Source of the DNA: DASXYU01 sp036502295
GTDB taxonomy: Bacteria; Actinomycetota; Actinomycetes; Mycobacteriales; Jatrophihabitantaceae
Direction: 5' to 3'
Length of the DNA: 30,785 nt
Assembly: GCA_036502295.1 (NCBI GenBank)
Contig: DASXYU010000062.1
Span: forward strand, 1 to 30,785
Positions 6,944 to 15,069 of this stretch are shown one piece after another. The notes beneath the pieces are model-generated. The model was given only the letters and a program-made list of their open reading frames with translations, was not told the origin of the DNA and did no database searches. A program made the position numbers and the translations under genes. Each line of letters opens with the position of its first letter. Position 1 is the stretch's first letter.

Positions 6944-7576
6944 GTGGACCTCGGCAAGATCATCCTGCTCGGCGCCATCGCGGCGCACCGCGACGGCGTC
7001 GGCGGACTCGGTCCGGTGTTCGGCTACGGACTTCTGTTCGCTGTGGGCATCGCCGTGGGGCTGCTCGCCCTGGTCCGCTACGACGTGGCGCGAGCGCGCG
7101 GCCGCGCCGATGCCATCGCAGGTGAGAACGGTGCGAATACTGCGCTGCTGATCCCGCTTGGCATCGGCCTGCACAATTTCGCCGAAGGTCTTGCGATCGG
7201 ACAGTCGGCCGCTGCCGGTGAGGTCTCGCTGGCGACGGTGCTCGTCGTCGGATTCGCGCTGCACAACGCGACCGAAGGCTTCGGCATCGTCGCACCGCTG
7301 AGTGGCGAACGGCCCAGCTGGGGACGGTTGCTGCTACTCGGGTTGATCGGCGGTGGTCCCACCCTCGTCGGTGCGGCGGTTGGCCACGGCTTCACGAGCG
7401 AGGCCACCAGCGTCGTGTTCCTGACGCTGGCTGGCGGATCGATCCTCTACGTGGTCATCCAACTACTCGGCGTCGCAGCCCGCGCGCGCCGAGCCGACCT
7501 GCTCTCGTACGGCCTGCTGCTGGGTCTGCCGGCCGGTTTCGTCACCGACGCCGTGGTTACTGCAGGCGGTGCCTAA
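6944..7576 (+). CDS. ZIP-family metal transporter, apparently internally deleted
   Basis: ZIP proteins import zinc or other divalent metals across the membrane. The hallmark metal-site helices are present: HNFAEGLAIG and HNATEGFGIVAPL. Downstream parts (LLGLIGGGPT, AGGSILYVVIQLLG and a final helix) are intact. The N-terminus starts as usual (VDLGKIILLGAIA, from GTG 6944). It then jumps directly to AHRDGVGGLGPVFGYGLLF, which in relatives, as I recall them, lies about 50 residues further on, after transmembrane helices 2-3. The encoded protein is about 210 residues, short for this group. The frame is open, so this is either an in-frame deletion with lost function or an unusual short ZIP. GGACGG lies before the start. 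Confidence 0.75.
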   Translation: MDLGKIILLGAIAAHRDGVGGLGPVFGYGLLFAVGIAVGLLALVRYDVARARGRADAIAGENGANTALLIPLGIGLHNFAEGLAIGQSAAAGEVSLATVLVVGFALHNATEGFGIVAPLSGERPSWGRLLLLGLIGGGPTLVGAAVGHGFTSEATSVVFLTLAGGSILYVVIQLLGVAARARRADLLSYGLLLGLPAGFVTDAVVTAGGA

Positions 7577-7578
7577 CC

Positions 7579-9159
7579 GTGGGCTCGCGTTCCCCGTGTG
7601 CGCAGACTTCGACTCGAGCACGGCACGATCGGCCGGAGCCGTTAACCGACACGTCACCGCGACGTCGGCGATGCTTCGCCTGGGCACGCTCTGCTCGTAG
7701 CGTGACGCGAAGGATCTCCTACCAGCCAGCGGTAATCACGTTCGGCGCATGCGCGTCGATCTGCATCGTCCTCGCCGGTGGCAGGGTCGGACCGGTGGCA
7801 GGTGCACGGCCGCTCAGCCGATGGTTCGGGCTCATGGCGCCGAGGTCGATCGATCCGATCGGCCACCCGCTGCCCGGCCTCGCGCTCGTACTCGCGATCG
7901 GTGCCCTGCTCGCGAGCTGGCTGCTCCTGCTGCGCCGCGCCTCGAGCTGGACAGTGCCGCAACTGCGAGCCACCTTCGCCGCCTGGGGCGCGCCGCTCTT
8001 CCTCGGCCCGCCGCTGCTCAGCAGCGACCTCACCAGCTACGTCGCGCAGGGTCAGCTGCTGCTGATGGGGCGCTCTCCGTACGTCGACACGCCACTGTCG
8101 CTGCCCGCCGGCTCGGCGCTGGCCGCGGTGGACCCGCGGTGGCGCGACGTGCACAGTCCCTACGGTCCGCTCGCCTCGTGGATCGAATACCTCGCCGTGC
8201 AGATCGCGCACGGCCACACGCTCTTCTCGGCGTTGCTGCTGCGCGCGGTGGCAGTGGGCAGCATCGTCATCGTCGGCTATCTCCTCTGGCAGATGGCGAC
8301 CCCTGCCTGCCGGCCGATCGCTGTAGCCCTCACTGCACTCAATCCGCTCTTCATGCTGCACCTGGGCTCGGCCGCGCACCTCGACGGCCTGCTCTGCGTC
8401 TGTGCCGTCGGAGCGCTCGCGGCGCTCCGCTTCGACCGCCTCAACCTCGCCCTTGCACTCAGCTTCTGTGCCGGGCTGGTGAAGGCACCGGGCTTCGTCC
8501 TCGTCGCGGTCGTCCTCGTCGCGGCATGGCTCGCCACTCCGCCGGCGGAACGCTGCAGACGGGTCGGCCTCGCATTCGGCACCGGCGTCCTCACCACTGT
8601 CGGCATCAGCATGCTGGTACCCAACGGCTGGGGGTGGCTGGCGCAGGTCAGCACGCCCGCGCTCGGCCTCACGCCCGCCGCTCCGGCCTCACTGCTCGCC
8701 TATGTGATGTACCCGTTCCTCGTCTCCACCGGCGCGATGCCCTTCGAGAGCCTGATGTCGGTGTGCCGCGTGATCGCCCTGGTCGCCGGGTGCGCACTCA
8801 TCCTCGCCCTGGTACGCACCTCGCGTCGCCGTCCGGTGACCGAGACGGCAGGGTTGGTGCTGCTCGCCGTCTCGCTCTTCGGACCCGTGCTCTATCCGTG
8901 GTACCTGGTAACCGGCATCGCCTGCCTCGCGGTCACCTTCAGAGGACGACGCGGGCGCGTCCTCGTCGCGCTCTCCTGCGTCGGTTCGCTGATGGCAGTG
9001 CAGGGCCTGTCGCTCACCGCGATCGTGGTCGTGGCGGTTCTGGTGGTGATCGGGGGATCGGTCGCCACAGCCTTCGTCCTGTGTCCCGCGCTACGCCCCG
9101 GCCACCACCGACACCTGCGTCGCATTGACGAGGTCGTGCACGAACCGCATCTTGTGTAG
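7579..9159 (+). CDS. GT-C type polyprenol-phosphomannose-dependent mannosyltransferase-like membrane protein
   Basis: This is a protein of up to 526 residues with more than ten predicted membrane helices. The stretch SSDLTSYVAQGQLLLMGRSP and the following PYGPLASWI loop match MptA/MptB-like alpha-1,6-mannosyltransferases. These extend lipomannan or related glycans on the outer face of the membrane using polyprenyl-phosphate-mannose. The Asp in SSDLTSY is the expected catalytic or metal-binding residue. The start is uncertain: GTG 7579 lies 2 bases after the ZIP stop codon, while GTG 7702 would remove an arginine-rich, poorly conserved-looking leader. The last 69 bases overlap the convergent metallopeptidase gene, and the final 20 or so residues (GHHRHLRRIDEV...) look like antisense of that gene. 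Confidence 0.8.
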   Translation: MGSRSPCAQTSTRARHDRPEPLTDTSPRRRRCFAWARSARSVTRRISYQPAVITFGACASICIVLAGGRVGPVAGARPLSRWFGLMAPRSIDPIGHPLPGLALVLAIGALLASWLLLLRRASSWTVPQLRATFAAWGAPLFLGPPLLSSDLTSYVAQGQLLLMGRSPYVDTPLSLPAGSALAAVDPRWRDVHSPYGPLASWIEYLAVQIAHGHTLFSALLLRAVAVGSIVIVGYLLWQMATPACRPIAVALTALNPLFMLHLGSAAHLDGLLCVCAVGALAALRFDRLNLALALSFCAGLVKAPGFVLVAVVLVAAWLATPPAERCRRVGLAFGTGVLTTVGISMLVPNGWGWLAQVSTPALGLTPAAPASLLAYVMYPFLVSTGAMPFESLMSVCRVIALVAGCALILALVRTSRRRPVTETAGLVLLAVSLFGPVLYPWYLVTGIACLAVTFRGRRGRVLVALSCVGSLMAVQGLSLTAIVVVAVLVVIGGSVATAFVLCPALRPGHHRHLRRIDEVVHEPHLV

Positions 9160-10119
9160 CGCGGTCTCCGGCAGGACGAACGGGTAGAGGTCGTGATGCC
9201 CCATCGACCTGTTGATCATGTTCAGCGACCACGCCAGCGGTAACCAGAGTTCGATGATCCGCTCGAAGGCACCGGGACCGGAGAGGGGCGTGGCGAGGGT
9301 GGCGCCCGCAGGGGCATGGCCGAAGGCGGCAGCCGTGTCGAGCGTGTCACGGATATGCAGGTAGTGGGCGAAGGTCTCGGCCCAATCCTCTGCCGGATGC
9401 ATGCTCGCGTAGGCCGAGACGAACTCCCGGGACCATGCTGGTGGCGGCCCCTCGTCGTAGTGGCGCCCCAGTGCAGCGGGATAGTCGCCGTCCGGGTCGC
9501 CGAAGAGTTCCTTGAACCCGACGCGGGCCGCCTCGTCCTGCACGAGAACGTCGAAGTAGTGGTGTCCGGCCTCGTGCCGGAAGTGCCCCAGCAACGTCCG
9601 ATACGGCTCATCCATCGAGACCCGCAACTGTTCGCGGTGCACGTCGTCGCCCTCCGCGAGATCGAGCGTGATCACGCCGCCGGCATAGCCGGTGACGATC
9701 GGACCACCGCCGCTGGAGAGCAGATCGAAACACAGCGCCGGATGCCCGCTGGATTCGTCCTCAGCTATCGGCAGCCCGAGCTCGACGAGTTCGAAGAGCA
9801 TGCGCCGCTTCGCGGTTTCGGCATCGAGAAAGGCTGACAGTGCGGCCGCGTCGTCATCGGCGGGACGGGTCCGGGTCAGTACACAGGACGGACAGAGACC
9901 CTCGCTGCCGCCCGGAGCCGCCGCCCAGTTGCAGCCCGCGAGACCGAGATTCACACACGGACGCCCGTGCCCGGCCTCATCGTCCACCTCGGCGTCATCA
10001 GCGACGACCACGAAGGTGCGCCGCAGCAGGTCGAGTGCGACCGAGGTCCCGCAGCGAAGGCAGAGCGAGTTCTCGAACGTCAGCTGCTGCCCACATGCGG
10101 GACAGGCGAAATCACGCAT
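9091..10119 (-). CDS. Zinc-ribbon putative zinc metallopeptidase (COG4307-like)
   Basis: This is a 342-residue cytosolic protein. The first 80 residues contain two zinc-ribbon-like cysteine sets: Cys6, Cys9, Cys20, Cys23, and Cys55, Cys63, Cys76, Cys79. The rest is a metallopeptidase-like domain with the HExxH signature HEAGHHYFD (182-190) and a downstream EDWAETFAHYLH, which supplies further metal ligands. This matches the family annotated as putative zinc-binding metallopeptidase; its substrate is unknown. The ATG at 10119 was chosen because the zinc ribbon starts there and GAGAGAG precedes it. It is the third gene in an operon behind a DUF6158-like gene and a 49-residue membrane protein. 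Confidence 0.85.
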   Translation of the reverse strand: MRDFACPACGQQLTFENSLCLRCGTSVALDLLRRTFVVVADDAEVDDEAGHGRPCVNLGLAGCNWAAAPGGSEGLCPSCVLTRTRPADDDAAALSAFLDAETAKRRMLFELVELGLPIAEDESSGHPALCFDLLSSGGGPIVTGYAGGVITLDLAEGDDVHREQLRVSMDEPYRTLLGHFRHEAGHHYFDVLVQDEAARVGFKELFGDPDGDYPAALGRHYDEGPPPAWSREFVSAYASMHPAEDWAETFAHYLHIRDTLDTAAAFGHAPAGATLATPLSGPGAFERIIELWLPLAWSLNMINRSMGHHDLYPFVLPETALHKMRFVHDLVNATQVSVVAGA

Positions 10120-10130
10120 CGCAGTCTCTC

Positions 10131-10280
10131 TCAGGCCCGTGACCTGCTGAACCGCCCGGCGATGAACGCCGCGATCAGGAACAGCACCGTGAGGATGAAG
10201 AGCCAGAACGCGCCCTTGATCACAGCGCCCAGCACGCCCGTGGCAATCGCCAGGATGACCAGCAGGATGATCAGCAACAT
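10131..10280 (-). CDS. Small hydrophobic membrane protein (49 residues)
   Basis: ATG 10280 to TGA 10131 encodes 49 residues. There are two hydrophobic helices (residues 2-20 and 24-41) separated by KG, and a short basic tail RFSRSRA. Similar tiny two-helix proteins are common in actinobacteria and have no assigned function. GGGAG stands 5 bases before the ATG. The start lies 2 bases after the stop of the upstream gene and the stop lies 11 bases before the next start, so it is clearly part of the operon. Confidence 0.7.
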   Translation of the reverse strand: MLLIILLVILAIATGVLGAVIKGAFWLFILTVLFLIAAFIAGRFSRSRA

Positions 10281-10282
10281 CG

Positions 10283-10555
10283 TCACTCCCCGTCGTCGGA
10301 GATGGTCGGGCCCGATGGTTGCCCCGCGGCACGCCTACTGCCCGCCCGGGTGCGCATCGGATCTGGGCTGCCCAGGTTGGGAAGACGGCGGAGCAACTCC
10401 GCCTCGAGCGCGAGCATCCGTTCGGTGTGCACCTCCAGCGCGTCCTCGCTGCCGCCCAACACCGTTGCGTGTCGCGTCCGGTGCAGGCGCTCCACCTCGC
10501 GCTGCAGGTCCTCGTCACTGAGCGCATGCGGATCGATGCCACGTGTCACTGCCAT
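10283..10555 (-). CDS. DUF6158-like small protein
   Basis: This is a 90-residue soluble, charged, mostly helical protein. The motif ELxxxxDEDLQREVERLHRTRH with the following LGGSEDALEVHTERMLALE matches the actinobacterial family I know as DUF6158. The function is unknown. The C-terminal 25 residues look disordered. It is the first gene of a three-gene operon with the small membrane protein and the zinc peptidase. No SigF-type promoter was found upstream. Confidence 0.72.
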   Translation of the reverse strand: MAVTRGIDPHALSDEDLQREVERLHRTRHATVLGGSEDALEVHTERMLALEAELLRRLPNLGSPDPMRTRAGSRRAAGQPSGPTISDDGE

Positions 10556-10598
10556 GACTTGTCCTCTCGTTCGCGTGCGTGGGCGACGTCCTGGCCGG

Positions 10599-11159
10599 TC
10601 AGTGTGAGATGAGGTCGTGCGCTCGGTCGAGCATCGCGACGAACGGCCCCGTCACGAGGTTGGCGGCCTGTGACTCCACGCCGGCGTGGGGGTGGGTCGG
10701 CGCGACGCGCTCGGCGAGTGCGTACGCCTTGCGCATCCGTTCGAGCTGGGAGCGATCCAGGCCGGCGGAGAGCTCGACGAACTCCAGACGCTCCTCGGCC
10801 TCGGCGTGCGCGAGAACGTCCTTCTGGAACCGGCGGAACGCCGTCTCGAACTGCGTCGACTCGATGTCGAGGTCTTCGAGCTGGCCGAGGGTCTCCTTGG
10901 CGGCTCGTTCCTCCGCCAGCCGCTGCTCGACGACTTGGTCGCCGTTCGCCATCACTTCGCGCGCACGCGGGTGGACGATCTCCTCCTCGGCCGTCTCGTG
11001 CACGGCGAGTAGCCGGCGAAGCTCGTTGAAGGCCTCGGTGCGCTGCGAACCCATCGTCGTGATCACCTGCTGGAACAGGCCCTTGACCTGCTCGTGCTGG
11101 GCCTTGAGCAGCGCGACAACGTCGGCGCCGGAGTCGAGCTTCATGGACGTATCAGTCAT
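10599..11159 (-). CDS. Hemerythrin HHE domain-containing protein
   Basis: This is a 186-residue four-helix-bundle protein with a hemerythrin-like di-iron site. Candidate ligands are His22 (AQHEQV), His54 and Glu58 (VHETAEEE), His63 (VHPR), His118 and Glu122 (HAEAEE). Such proteins bind oxygen or NO, or act in iron and oxidative-stress handling. The ATG at 11159 has GAGGAG upstream at good spacing. A GGGTAG lies at 11225-11230 on the minus strand, but no GTTT stands at the right distance, so a SigF promoter is not claimed. Confidence 0.88.
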   Translation of the reverse strand: MTDTSMKLDSGADVVALLKAQHEQVKGLFQQVITTMGSQRTEAFNELRRLLAVHETAEEEIVHPRAREVMANGDQVVEQRLAEERAAKETLGQLEDLDIESTQFETAFRRFQKDVLAHAEAEERLEFVELSAGLDRSQLERMRKAYALAERVAPTHPHAGVESQAANLVTGPFVAMLDRAHDLISH

Positions 11160-11348
11160 GGGAGTCTCCTCGGGTAGTTCCTCCGTCGGATGTCGGTCGC
11201 CCGACCACCTTTGGCTTCCCGGCCCTACCCGGCGATAAACGTCGGGCGTGGCGGGTAGGCGCCCAAGATCGGACACCGCAACCAGCACGGGTTCCGATGA
11301 CGAACGCGCCCACCGAGGCGGTGCGGATAGCGGCACGCCTTCACACCG

Positions 11349-12206
11349 TCAGCGCAGCCGGTGGCCGCCCACCAGCAGGACGATCACGTCGATCGGCACG
11401 AGCGCCATCAGTCCGTAGAAGGGAAGCCGGGTTCGCGCGCTGCGCCACACGAGCGGAAAGGTGACCACGACGATCCCGAGGGTGAGCCCGAACCCCACCC
11501 ATCCGGTGGTGCTCACCGGCCCGGGCGGCCCGGCCGCGACGAGGGCGCTGGCCAGCAACAGAAGCAGCACGGCGATCGAGGCCGACGGACGTGCGCCCAG
11601 CCTGCCCGGCAGACCGCGAAAGCCGGTGGCGCTGTCCCGTTCGAGATCGGGCAGGGCGTTCGTCAAGTTCGCGCCGACGCCGATGAGCGCCGCGGCGAGG
11701 ACGACCCAGCCTGCCGGCAACGGGTGGCCGGGCAGGGCCATCGTTGCGATGGCCGGCAGCGCGGCGAAGGCGGCCGCATAGGGCAGCCACGACAGCCACG
11801 TGCCCTTCAGGACGGCGTTGTACAGCCAGCCGCAACCGACCGCGCCGAGGTGCGTGAGACCGGCGCGCCAGCCGAGTGCGAGGGAGAACGCGACACACGC
11901 CACGCCTGCGACAGCGATCGCGTTGTCGATGGTGCGCAGCGGCACCGCGCCGGTGGCGACCGGCTTGTCCATCCGGCCGACGGCTCGGTCGGCACGCCAG
12001 TCGAGGCGGTCGTTCGACCAGCCGATGGTGAGCTGACCGGTGAGCACGGCAATGCAGAGAACCACACAGGTCGCGGGGTCGTTGCCCGCCGAGGCTGCGA
12101 GCGCCGTGGTGAGCACCGTGACCCCGGCCGTCGGAATCAGGTGGCACGCAACGGCGAGGGCCTTGCCGCGCGCCAGCACCACGGTCACCGGAACACGCGT
12201 CGCCAT
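11349..12206 (-). CDS. UbiA-family prenyltransferase
   Basis: This is a polytopic membrane enzyme of about 285 residues that transfers a prenyl chain to an aromatic or similar acceptor. The first Asp-rich motif is in WSNDRLDWRADRAVGRMDKP and the second in NALPDLERD; both bind Mg2+-diphosphate. Eight or nine hydrophobic helices are apparent. The start is uncertain (ATG 12206 or ATG 12242) since neither has a clear ribosome-binding site. It diverges from a type III polyketide synthase operon 86 bases away, which suggests its acceptor could be the phenolic product of that operon; this is an inference. Confidence 0.85.
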   Translation of the reverse strand: MATRVPVTVVLARGKALAVACHLIPTAGVTVLTTALAASAGNDPATCVVLCIAVLTGQLTIGWSNDRLDWRADRAVGRMDKPVATGAVPLRTIDNAIAVAGVACVAFSLALGWRAGLTHLGAVGCGWLYNAVLKGTWLSWLPYAAAFAALPAIATMALPGHPLPAGWVVLAAALIGVGANLTNALPDLERDSATGFRGLPGRLGARPSASIAVLLLLLASALVAAGPPGPVSTTGWVGFGLTLGIVVVTFPLVWRSARTRLPFYGLMALVPIDVIVLLVGGHRLR

Positions 12207-12291
12207 GGCGTCACAGTAGGTGTCGATCGCGGTGGCGCCCATACGCCGCCGGCAATGCGTAGTTGTCCCGTCATCCGGGTAGCCGCCCGGC

Positions 12292-13356
12292 GTGACTGTC
12301 ATCGCCGCGGTCGAGAGCGTTCTCGCCGAGAACCGTTACACGCAGGGCGAGATCACCGACGCCGTCGTCCGCGCCCTGGACGAGCCGCGACGCGAGCCGC
12401 TGTTGCGCAGGCTGCACGGCAACACCTCGGTGCGCCATCGGCATCTCGCCCTGCCCTTGGCGGAGTACGCCAACATCGATGACTTCGGTGCCGCGAACCG
12501 GCTCTTCATCGAGGTCGGGACGGCGCTCGCGGAGACAGCGTTCTGCCGGGCGATCGAGCGCGCCGGCCTCGCTCCGTCCGACGTCGACATGGTGATGTCG
12601 ACGACGGTCACCGGGGTGGTCACGCCGTCGCTGGAAGCACTCCTGGCGAATCGGGTCGGCCTGCGGCCCGACGTGAAGCGGATACCGCTCTTCGGGCTCG
12701 GCTGCGTCGCCGGCGCTGCCGGAGTGGCACGCATGCACGACTTCCTGCGCAACGATCCGGATGCCGTGGCCGTGTTGCTCTCCGTGGAACTCTGCTCGCT
12801 CACCGTGCAGACGGGTGACGACTCGACAGCGAATCTCATCGCGAGCGGCTTGTTCGGCGACGGCTCCTCGGCGGTGGTGATGGTCGGTGATCGCCGCGCC
12901 GAGCGATTGCCTGCCAGCGCGTCCCACGTCCGGGTGATCGACAGCCGCAGTCATCTCTACCCCCGGAGCGAGCGGACGATGGGATGGGATGTCGGCCAGG
13001 ACGGTCTCAAGATCGTCCTCGGCGCGGAGGTCCCGGAACTCGTCGAGCGTTACATCGCCGCGGATGTCGAGGCGTTGCTCGCGGCGCACGGGCTCGGCAT
13101 CGCCGACGTCGTGACCTGGGTCTGTCACCCCGGTGGTCCCAAGGTGATGGACGCGATCGAGTCGGCGTTGCAGCTGGAGGACGGCGCCCTGGACGTGTCC
13201 CGCCGATCACTCGCGGACGTCGGCAACCTCTCGTCCTCCTCGGTGCTGCGGATCCTGCGGGACACGATCGCGCTGCAGCCCCCGAGCGGAACGCCCGGAG
13301 TCATGCTCGCGATGGGACCGGGGTTCTGCTCGGAGAGCGTGCTGCTGACGTGGTGA
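12292..13356 (+). CDS. Type III polyketide synthase (alkylresorcinol/alkylpyrone synthase-like)
   Basis: This is a 354-residue chalcone-synthase-fold enzyme that extends an acyl-CoA starter with malonyl units and cyclises the chain. The catalytic triad is visible: Cys138 in FGLGCVAGAAG, His279 in VCHPGGPKV and Asn312 in VGNLSSSS. The C-terminal GPGFCSE motif is typical. The GTG start at 12292 has no Shine-Dalgarno sequence, and a GGGTAG lies at 12277-12282. The stop overlaps the next start (GTGA), and a third gene follows the same way. Gene order matches srsA-srsB-srsC of Streptomyces griseus, which makes methylated alkylresorcinols and quinones. The exact product here is not known. Confidence 0.9.
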   Translation: MTVIAAVESVLAENRYTQGEITDAVVRALDEPRREPLLRRLHGNTSVRHRHLALPLAEYANIDDFGAANRLFIEVGTALAETAFCRAIERAGLAPSDVDMVMSTTVTGVVTPSLEALLANRVGLRPDVKRIPLFGLGCVAGAAGVARMHDFLRNDPDAVAVLLSVELCSLTVQTGDDSTANLIASGLFGDGSSAVVMVGDRRAERLPASASHVRVIDSRSHLYPRSERTMGWDVGQDGLKIVLGAEVPELVERYIAADVEALLAAHGLGIADVVTWVCHPGGPKVMDAIESALQLEDGALDVSRRSLADVGNLSSSSVLRILRDTIALQPPSGTPGVMLAMGPGFCSESVLLTW

Positions 13357-13898
13357 GCGCCGGCTGGTACACCGTTCTCATCGCCGCCGTCGCGGTGGAG
13401 CGCCTCGTCGAACTCGTCCTCGCCCGACGCAACCAGCGCTGGCTGCTCGCGCAGGGCGCCGTCGAGCGTGGAGCCGCGCACTACCCGGTGATGGTCGTGC
13501 TGCACGTCGGTCTGCTGGTGGGCGCGCTCGCAGAGGTATGGCTCGCGCCGCGTCAGTTCATTCCCGCGCTCGGCTGGCCCGCGCTCGCCGTGGTGGTCGC
13601 GGCGCAGGCCCTGCGCTGGTGGTGCATCCGGACGCTGGGACGCCGCTGGAACACGCGCGTCCTGGTGGTGCCCGGACTCGACCTGGTCGGGGCAGGGCCG
13701 TACCGGCTGATGCCGCACCCCAACTACCTGGCGGTCGTTGCCGAGGGGGTCGCGCTTCCGCTCGTCCACGACGCGTGGATGACCGCGATCGTCTTCTCCG
13801 TCCTCAACGCGGTGTTGTTGCGCACGCGCATCCGTGTCGAGAACGAGGCGTTGCGGCGTTTGTCGCCGTTGCCGCCGATCGGGGTGGCGGTGCCGTGA
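13353..13898 (+). CDS. Isoprenylcysteine carboxyl methyltransferase-like protein (SrsB-like)
   Basis: This is a 181-residue membrane methyltransferase of the ICMT/PEMT type. Hydrophobic helices are followed by the S-adenosylmethionine-binding C-terminal part, GPYRLMPHPNYLAVVAEGVAL. A later RIRVENEAL motif is also conserved in the family. It starts with GTG overlapping the polyketide synthase stop by 4 bases. In the srs pathway the equivalent enzyme O-methylates alkylresorcinol at the membrane, and the same role is inferred here from gene order. Confidence 0.87.
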   Translation: MSAGWYTVLIAAVAVERLVELVLARRNQRWLLAQGAVERGAAHYPVMVVLHVGLLVGALAEVWLAPRQFIPALGWPALAVVVAAQALRWWCIRTLGRRWNTRVLVVPGLDLVGAGPYRLMPHPNYLAVVAEGVALPLVHDAWMTAIVFSVLNAVLLRTRIRVENEALRRLSPLPPIGVAVP

Positions 13899-14917
13899 TC
13901 GACCTGATCATCGCCGGAGGCGGACCGGCAGGGCTCGCGACAGGTCTCTGCGCGGCGCGCGCCGGTCTCAGCTGTGTGATCGTTGAGCCACACCGGGCAC
14001 CGATCGACAAGGCGTGCGGTGAGGGGCTCATGCCGGGCGCAGTTCGGGCGCTCGCCCACCTCGGCCTTGACGTCACCGGGCAGCCCCTGCGCGGCATCCG
14101 CTACGTCTGTGGCTCCGACACGGTAACGGCGAGCTTCAGCTCGGGCGACGGGCGCGGCATCGCGAGGACGCAGCTGCACGCCGCGTTGAGCGTCGCCGCG
14201 CAGGAGGCCGGCGTCGAATTCCGGCGCGCGCACATCGAGGAGCTACAGCAGGGTACGGAGGACGTGCGGGTCGATGGCTTGCGCGCCCGTTACCTCGTGG
14301 GTGCCGACGGGCTGCACTCCCGCGTCCGTCACGTGGCCGGTTTGCAGCGGGAGGTTCGGCGGTCGCCGCGACGATGGGGCATCAGGGCGCACCTCCGTCT
14401 TGCGCCGTGGACCGACCACGTCGAGGTCCACTGGGGCCGCACCGGCGAGGCATATGTCACGCCTTTGGCGCCGGATCTCGTGGGCGTGGCGGTGCTGAGC
14501 GGGCAGCGAATGTCCTTCGCCGACCACGTGAAGGACCTGCCGGCGCTGCGCGAGCGTCTCGCCGGTGTGCCGTTGGCGGCACCGCCCCGCGGCGCAGGTC
14601 CGCTACGGCAGGACGCGATCTCGCGTGTCAGGGGACGGGTGCTTCTCGTCGGCGATGCGGCCGGCTACGTCGATGCGCTCACCGGTGAAGGGCTCGCGAT
14701 CGCGTTCAGCTCGGCCGTCGCGTTGGTCGAGCGGGTGATCGGCGGCGACGTCCTGCGCTACGAGTTCGACTACCGCCGGATCAGTCGCCGCTACCGGCTG
14801 ATCACCGCCGCACTGCTGCAGGCGGCCCAGCGCCCCTCGCTGCGCCGGCACATCGTTCCGGCCGCCTGCCGCTATCCGGTCCTGTTCCAGGCGGCCGTCG
14901 ACCAGCTGGCGCGATGA
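13895..14917 (+). CDS. FAD-dependent oxidoreductase / aromatic hydroxylase-like (SrsC-like)
   Basis: This is a 340-residue flavoprotein of the geranylgeranyl reductase/p-hydroxybenzoate hydroxylase superfamily. The FAD-binding GGGPAGLATG is at the N-terminus. RYLVGADGLHSRVR is the DG motif, and VLLVGDAAGYVDALTGEGLA is the GD motif. The CGEGLMP stretch near residue 45 resembles geranylgeranyl-reductase-type flavoproteins, so reduction of a prenyl chain is an alternative to ring hydroxylation. The GTG start overlaps the previous gene by 4 bases (GTGA), so all three genes form one tight operon. Confidence 0.88.
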   Translation: MIDLIIAGGGPAGLATGLCAARAGLSCVIVEPHRAPIDKACGEGLMPGAVRALAHLGLDVTGQPLRGIRYVCGSDTVTASFSSGDGRGIARTQLHAALSVAAQEAGVEFRRAHIEELQQGTEDVRVDGLRARYLVGADGLHSRVRHVAGLQREVRRSPRRWGIRAHLRLAPWTDHVEVHWGRTGEAYVTPLAPDLVGVAVLSGQRMSFADHVKDLPALRERLAGVPLAAPPRGAGPLRQDAISRVRGRVLLVGDAAGYVDALTGEGLAIAFSSAVALVERVIGGDVLRYEFDYRRISRRYRLITAALLQAAQRPSLRRHIVPAACRYPVLFQAAVDQLAR

Positions 14918-14927
14918 GCGAACGAGC

Positions 14928-15038
14928 TCAGGTACGAACGACCTCAGTACACGGAAGGCTCGGATCCGGCTCAGGCGGTAGCGGTGGATTCGGGGGGCCG
15001 GGCAGCGGCACGGGCTCGGGCTCGGGCGGCATTGTCAT
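14928..15038 (-). CDS. Small proline-rich protein (36 residues)
   Basis: ATG 15038 to TGA 14928 encodes a peptide that is almost entirely proline, glutamate and aspartate in its first 28 residues, beginning MTMPPEPEPVPLPGPP. A GTG 15 bases further upstream (15053) is closer to a GGAGAGGAG sequence and may be the true start. It follows the DJ-1/PfpI gene on the same strand by about 30 bases. It shares its MTM opening and proline-rich makeup with the larger protein encoded at 16383. No function is known, and it could be a chance frame. Confidence 0.42.
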   Translation of the reverse strand: MTMPPEPEPVPLPGPPNPPLPPEPDPSLPCTEVVRT

Positions 15039-15069
15039 GGCGACGTGTCGCACGACGGCTCTCCTCTCC

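Noticed and set aside
10120..10542. Long N-terminal extension of the zinc peptidase frame
   Set aside because: It overlaps two better-supported small genes in other frames and has the skewed composition of a shadow frame.
11225..11258. GGGTAG elements on both strands upstream of the hemerythrin gene
   Set aside because: The only nearby GTTT is 6 bases away, not 15-17, so a SigF promoter is not supported.
12277..12282. GGGTAG just before the type III polyketide synthase gene
   Set aside because: It is well placed for a -10 element, but no GTTT stands at the required distance; not annotated as a promoter.
12984..13352. Upstream extension of the methyltransferase frame through the polyketide synthase gene
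   Set aside because: It is out of frame with the clear synthase catalytic residues; the GTG at 13353 gives the expected family start.
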